64,000 bases of DNA from Chitinophaga caeni (lineage in GTDB: Bacteria; Bacteroidota; Bacteroidia; Chitinophagales; Chitinophagaceae): assembly GCF_002557795.1 (NCBI RefSeq), contig NZ_CP023777.1:4597001-4661000 (forward strand), in the 5' to 3' direction. The translations under genes were made by a program, and so were the position numbers. The number at the start of each line of letters is the position of its first letter. Position 1 is the stretch's first letter. Below the pieces are notes generated by a model that worked only from the letters and a program-made list of their open reading frames with translations, had not been told where the DNA came from and did no database searches. Below are positions 62,990-64,000 of the stretch, one piece after another.

Positions 62990-64000
62990 CTAGTATTCCG
63001 GGTTCTGAATGGCGCCATTTGAAGCAACACCCGGAATAGGCCTGTAATATGCTTTCGTTTGAAAGGTTTTAGGATTCGTGTTCTGTACATTTACCCTTAA
63101 GAAGATGTATTTTTCTTCCGGGAGAGCCCTAAGATCCCTGATAGGCATCAAGGCATGCATCATGCGGTTATTGAATTGGGTATGGTATTCCCGGCGCCTG
63201 ATCAAATCCCAGAACCTCTTGTTCTCGAATGACAATTCAACCCTCCTTTCCCTTTGTACGTTCTCAACTGTTAACGGGATGTCTACGGTATGTGCGGCCC
63301 TTCTGCGTGTGGCGTTCATATAAGTTGCAGCCAAGGAAGCATCCCCCAAACCGCTTTCAACAACAGCTTCTGCATAATTCAGTAAGATCTCGGCATAACG
63401 GAATTCTACAAAATCGGTAGTGCTATTATTCCACCCGGCTTGAATCGGTTGGTTTTGATTCATAAATTTCTTAAATGAAAAACCGCTACGGGTATTATTT
63501 CCCCCGTAAGTATCGAAGCCTGAATATTGACTTGGTCCCGCGGCGCCATAACTATAATATGTTTGTCCATCTACAGTAACCTGGTCCGTGGTACGAATTA
63601 CCACTTGCCCGCCCGGTTTGATATAACCGGCCTGGATAATAATCGGTATACCTTTCCATTCAGTACCCGGTAAGATGGCTGTGCCCCATAGCCTGGCATC
63701 TTTGCCATCGAAGATATCGTAAGGGTGGTTATACGCTAAATAATCTCTTGATGGAGTATACCCGTTGTAATCGGTAATATTACCATCAACGGTAGTTATG
63801 ATCGGGGCATCGTGCCCGGGGTTATTATAATTTTCATAAATATCCACAAAATCCAATGAAGGGTTCATCCTGCCCGGATGCGGCCATCCGTTTGCAACCT
63901 GCGCTGGTTGATACCATATATCATAGTTGTGACCCAAGAAATTCCCTTGCAAGGTATAACCCTTTATCATGATAGCTTCGTCATCCGCGATGATATTCGG
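62990..64000 (-). CDS. SusD/RagB-family lipoprotein, N-terminus beyond window
   Basis: The gene continues past the right edge; 336 residues of the C-terminal part are present (the codons before ATG 63970 remain in frame: ADDEAI). SusD signatures are FVEFRYAEILLNYAEAVVESG, then QRERRVELSFENKRFWDLIRR and a typical ending KAYYRPIPGVASNGAIQNPEY. The matching SusC should lie further right. The gene belongs to the same strand and cluster as DUF3823, the GH99-like gene and the beta-helix gene, and the set may target alpha-linked mannosides. Confidence 0.92.
   Translation of the reverse strand, partial: PNIIADDEAIMIKGYTLQGNFLGHNYDIWYQPAQVANGWPHPGRMNPSLDFVDIYENYNNPGHDAPIITTVDGNITDYNGYTPSRDYLAYNHPYDIFDGKDARLWGTAILPGTEWKGIPIIIQAGYIKPGGQVVIRTTDQVTVDGQTYYSYGAAGPSQYSGFDTYGGNNTRSGFSFKKFMNQNQPIQAGWNNSTTDFVEFRYAEILLNYAEAVVESGLGDASLAATYMNATRRRAAHTVDIPLTVENVQRERRVELSFENKRFWDLIRRREYHTQFNNRMMHALMPIRDLRALPEEKYIFLRVNVQNTNPKTFQTKAYYRPIPGVASNGAIQNPEY

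Overview
The window looks like a chromosomal segment of a Bacteroidota bacterium, most probably of the Chitinophagaceae (Chitinophaga-like). The reasons are the SusC/SusD pairs, IPT-domain and DUF3823 surface lipoproteins, GH26/GH92/GH99-type enzymes, AraC regulators beside glycan loci, moderate-to-low GC, weak ribosome sites, and several promoters of the Bacteroidota type (TAnnTTTG at -7). The genus assignment is inference. No tRNA, rRNA, CRISPR array, phage or complete transposase gene was seen.

Layout. 1-2.9 kb: a truncated gene at the left edge, an alpha/beta hydrolase, and two ferritin-like secreted proteins in tandem. 3-11.3 kb: a compact beta-mannan utilisation locus (GH26 mannanase, IPT surface glycan-binding lipoprotein, SusD, SusC, and a divergent AraC regulator). 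11.3-15.5 kb: redox and stress genes (thioredoxin-reductase-like flavoprotein, Crp/Fnr regulator, DUF1304, FMN reductase, YceI). 16-22 kb: a TonB receptor / DUF4876 lipoprotein / DUF6850 outer-membrane operon, with a divergent PAS-LuxR regulator. 23-31.6 kb: Bcr/CflA efflux pump, YycJ-like metallo-hydrolase, DisA-type (DACNV-like) nucleotide cyclase homologue, VOC protein, siderophore-interacting-like flavoprotein, BCCT osmolyte transporter with a tandem Usp, and an outer-membrane barrel. 32-38.7 kb: AraC, a divergent HxlR/SDR pair, a lipoprotein, another SDR, an overlapping HipA-like kinase/DUF3037 pair, and a PhnB-like VOC protein. 38.8-43.5 kb: a second SusC/SusD pair without enzymes. 44.7-53.2 kb: a complete recD-recC-recB operon. 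53.3-56.3 kb: SDR with a short AraC regulator, a lipoprotein and a flavin reductase. 56.7-64 kb: a GH92 alpha-mannosidase convergent with a locus of a beta-helix protein, a GH99-like enzyme, DUF3823 and SusD, which runs off the right edge.

How the genes work together. The left locus should bind, import and cleave beta-mannan, with GH26 as the only enzyme. The right edge (GH92 plus GH99-like) looks aimed at alpha-mannosidic glycans, so two kinds of mannan may be handled in one neighbourhood. The rest is housekeeping, stress and repair.

The most distinctive non-genic feature is a family of six dispersed elements, about 305-321 bp (one internally deleted to 222 bp). They carry 18-bp terminal inverted repeats (CATTRTTGTCCGACTAAA) and are flanked by 9-bp target duplications: three perfect, two with one mismatch, one lost. 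They encode no transposase, contain conserved hairpins and behave like a MITE family. Other points for follow-up are the HipA-like/DUF3037 pair, the DisA-like protein with an altered RHR motif, and a four-unit 12-bp tandem array upstream of the GH92 gene.
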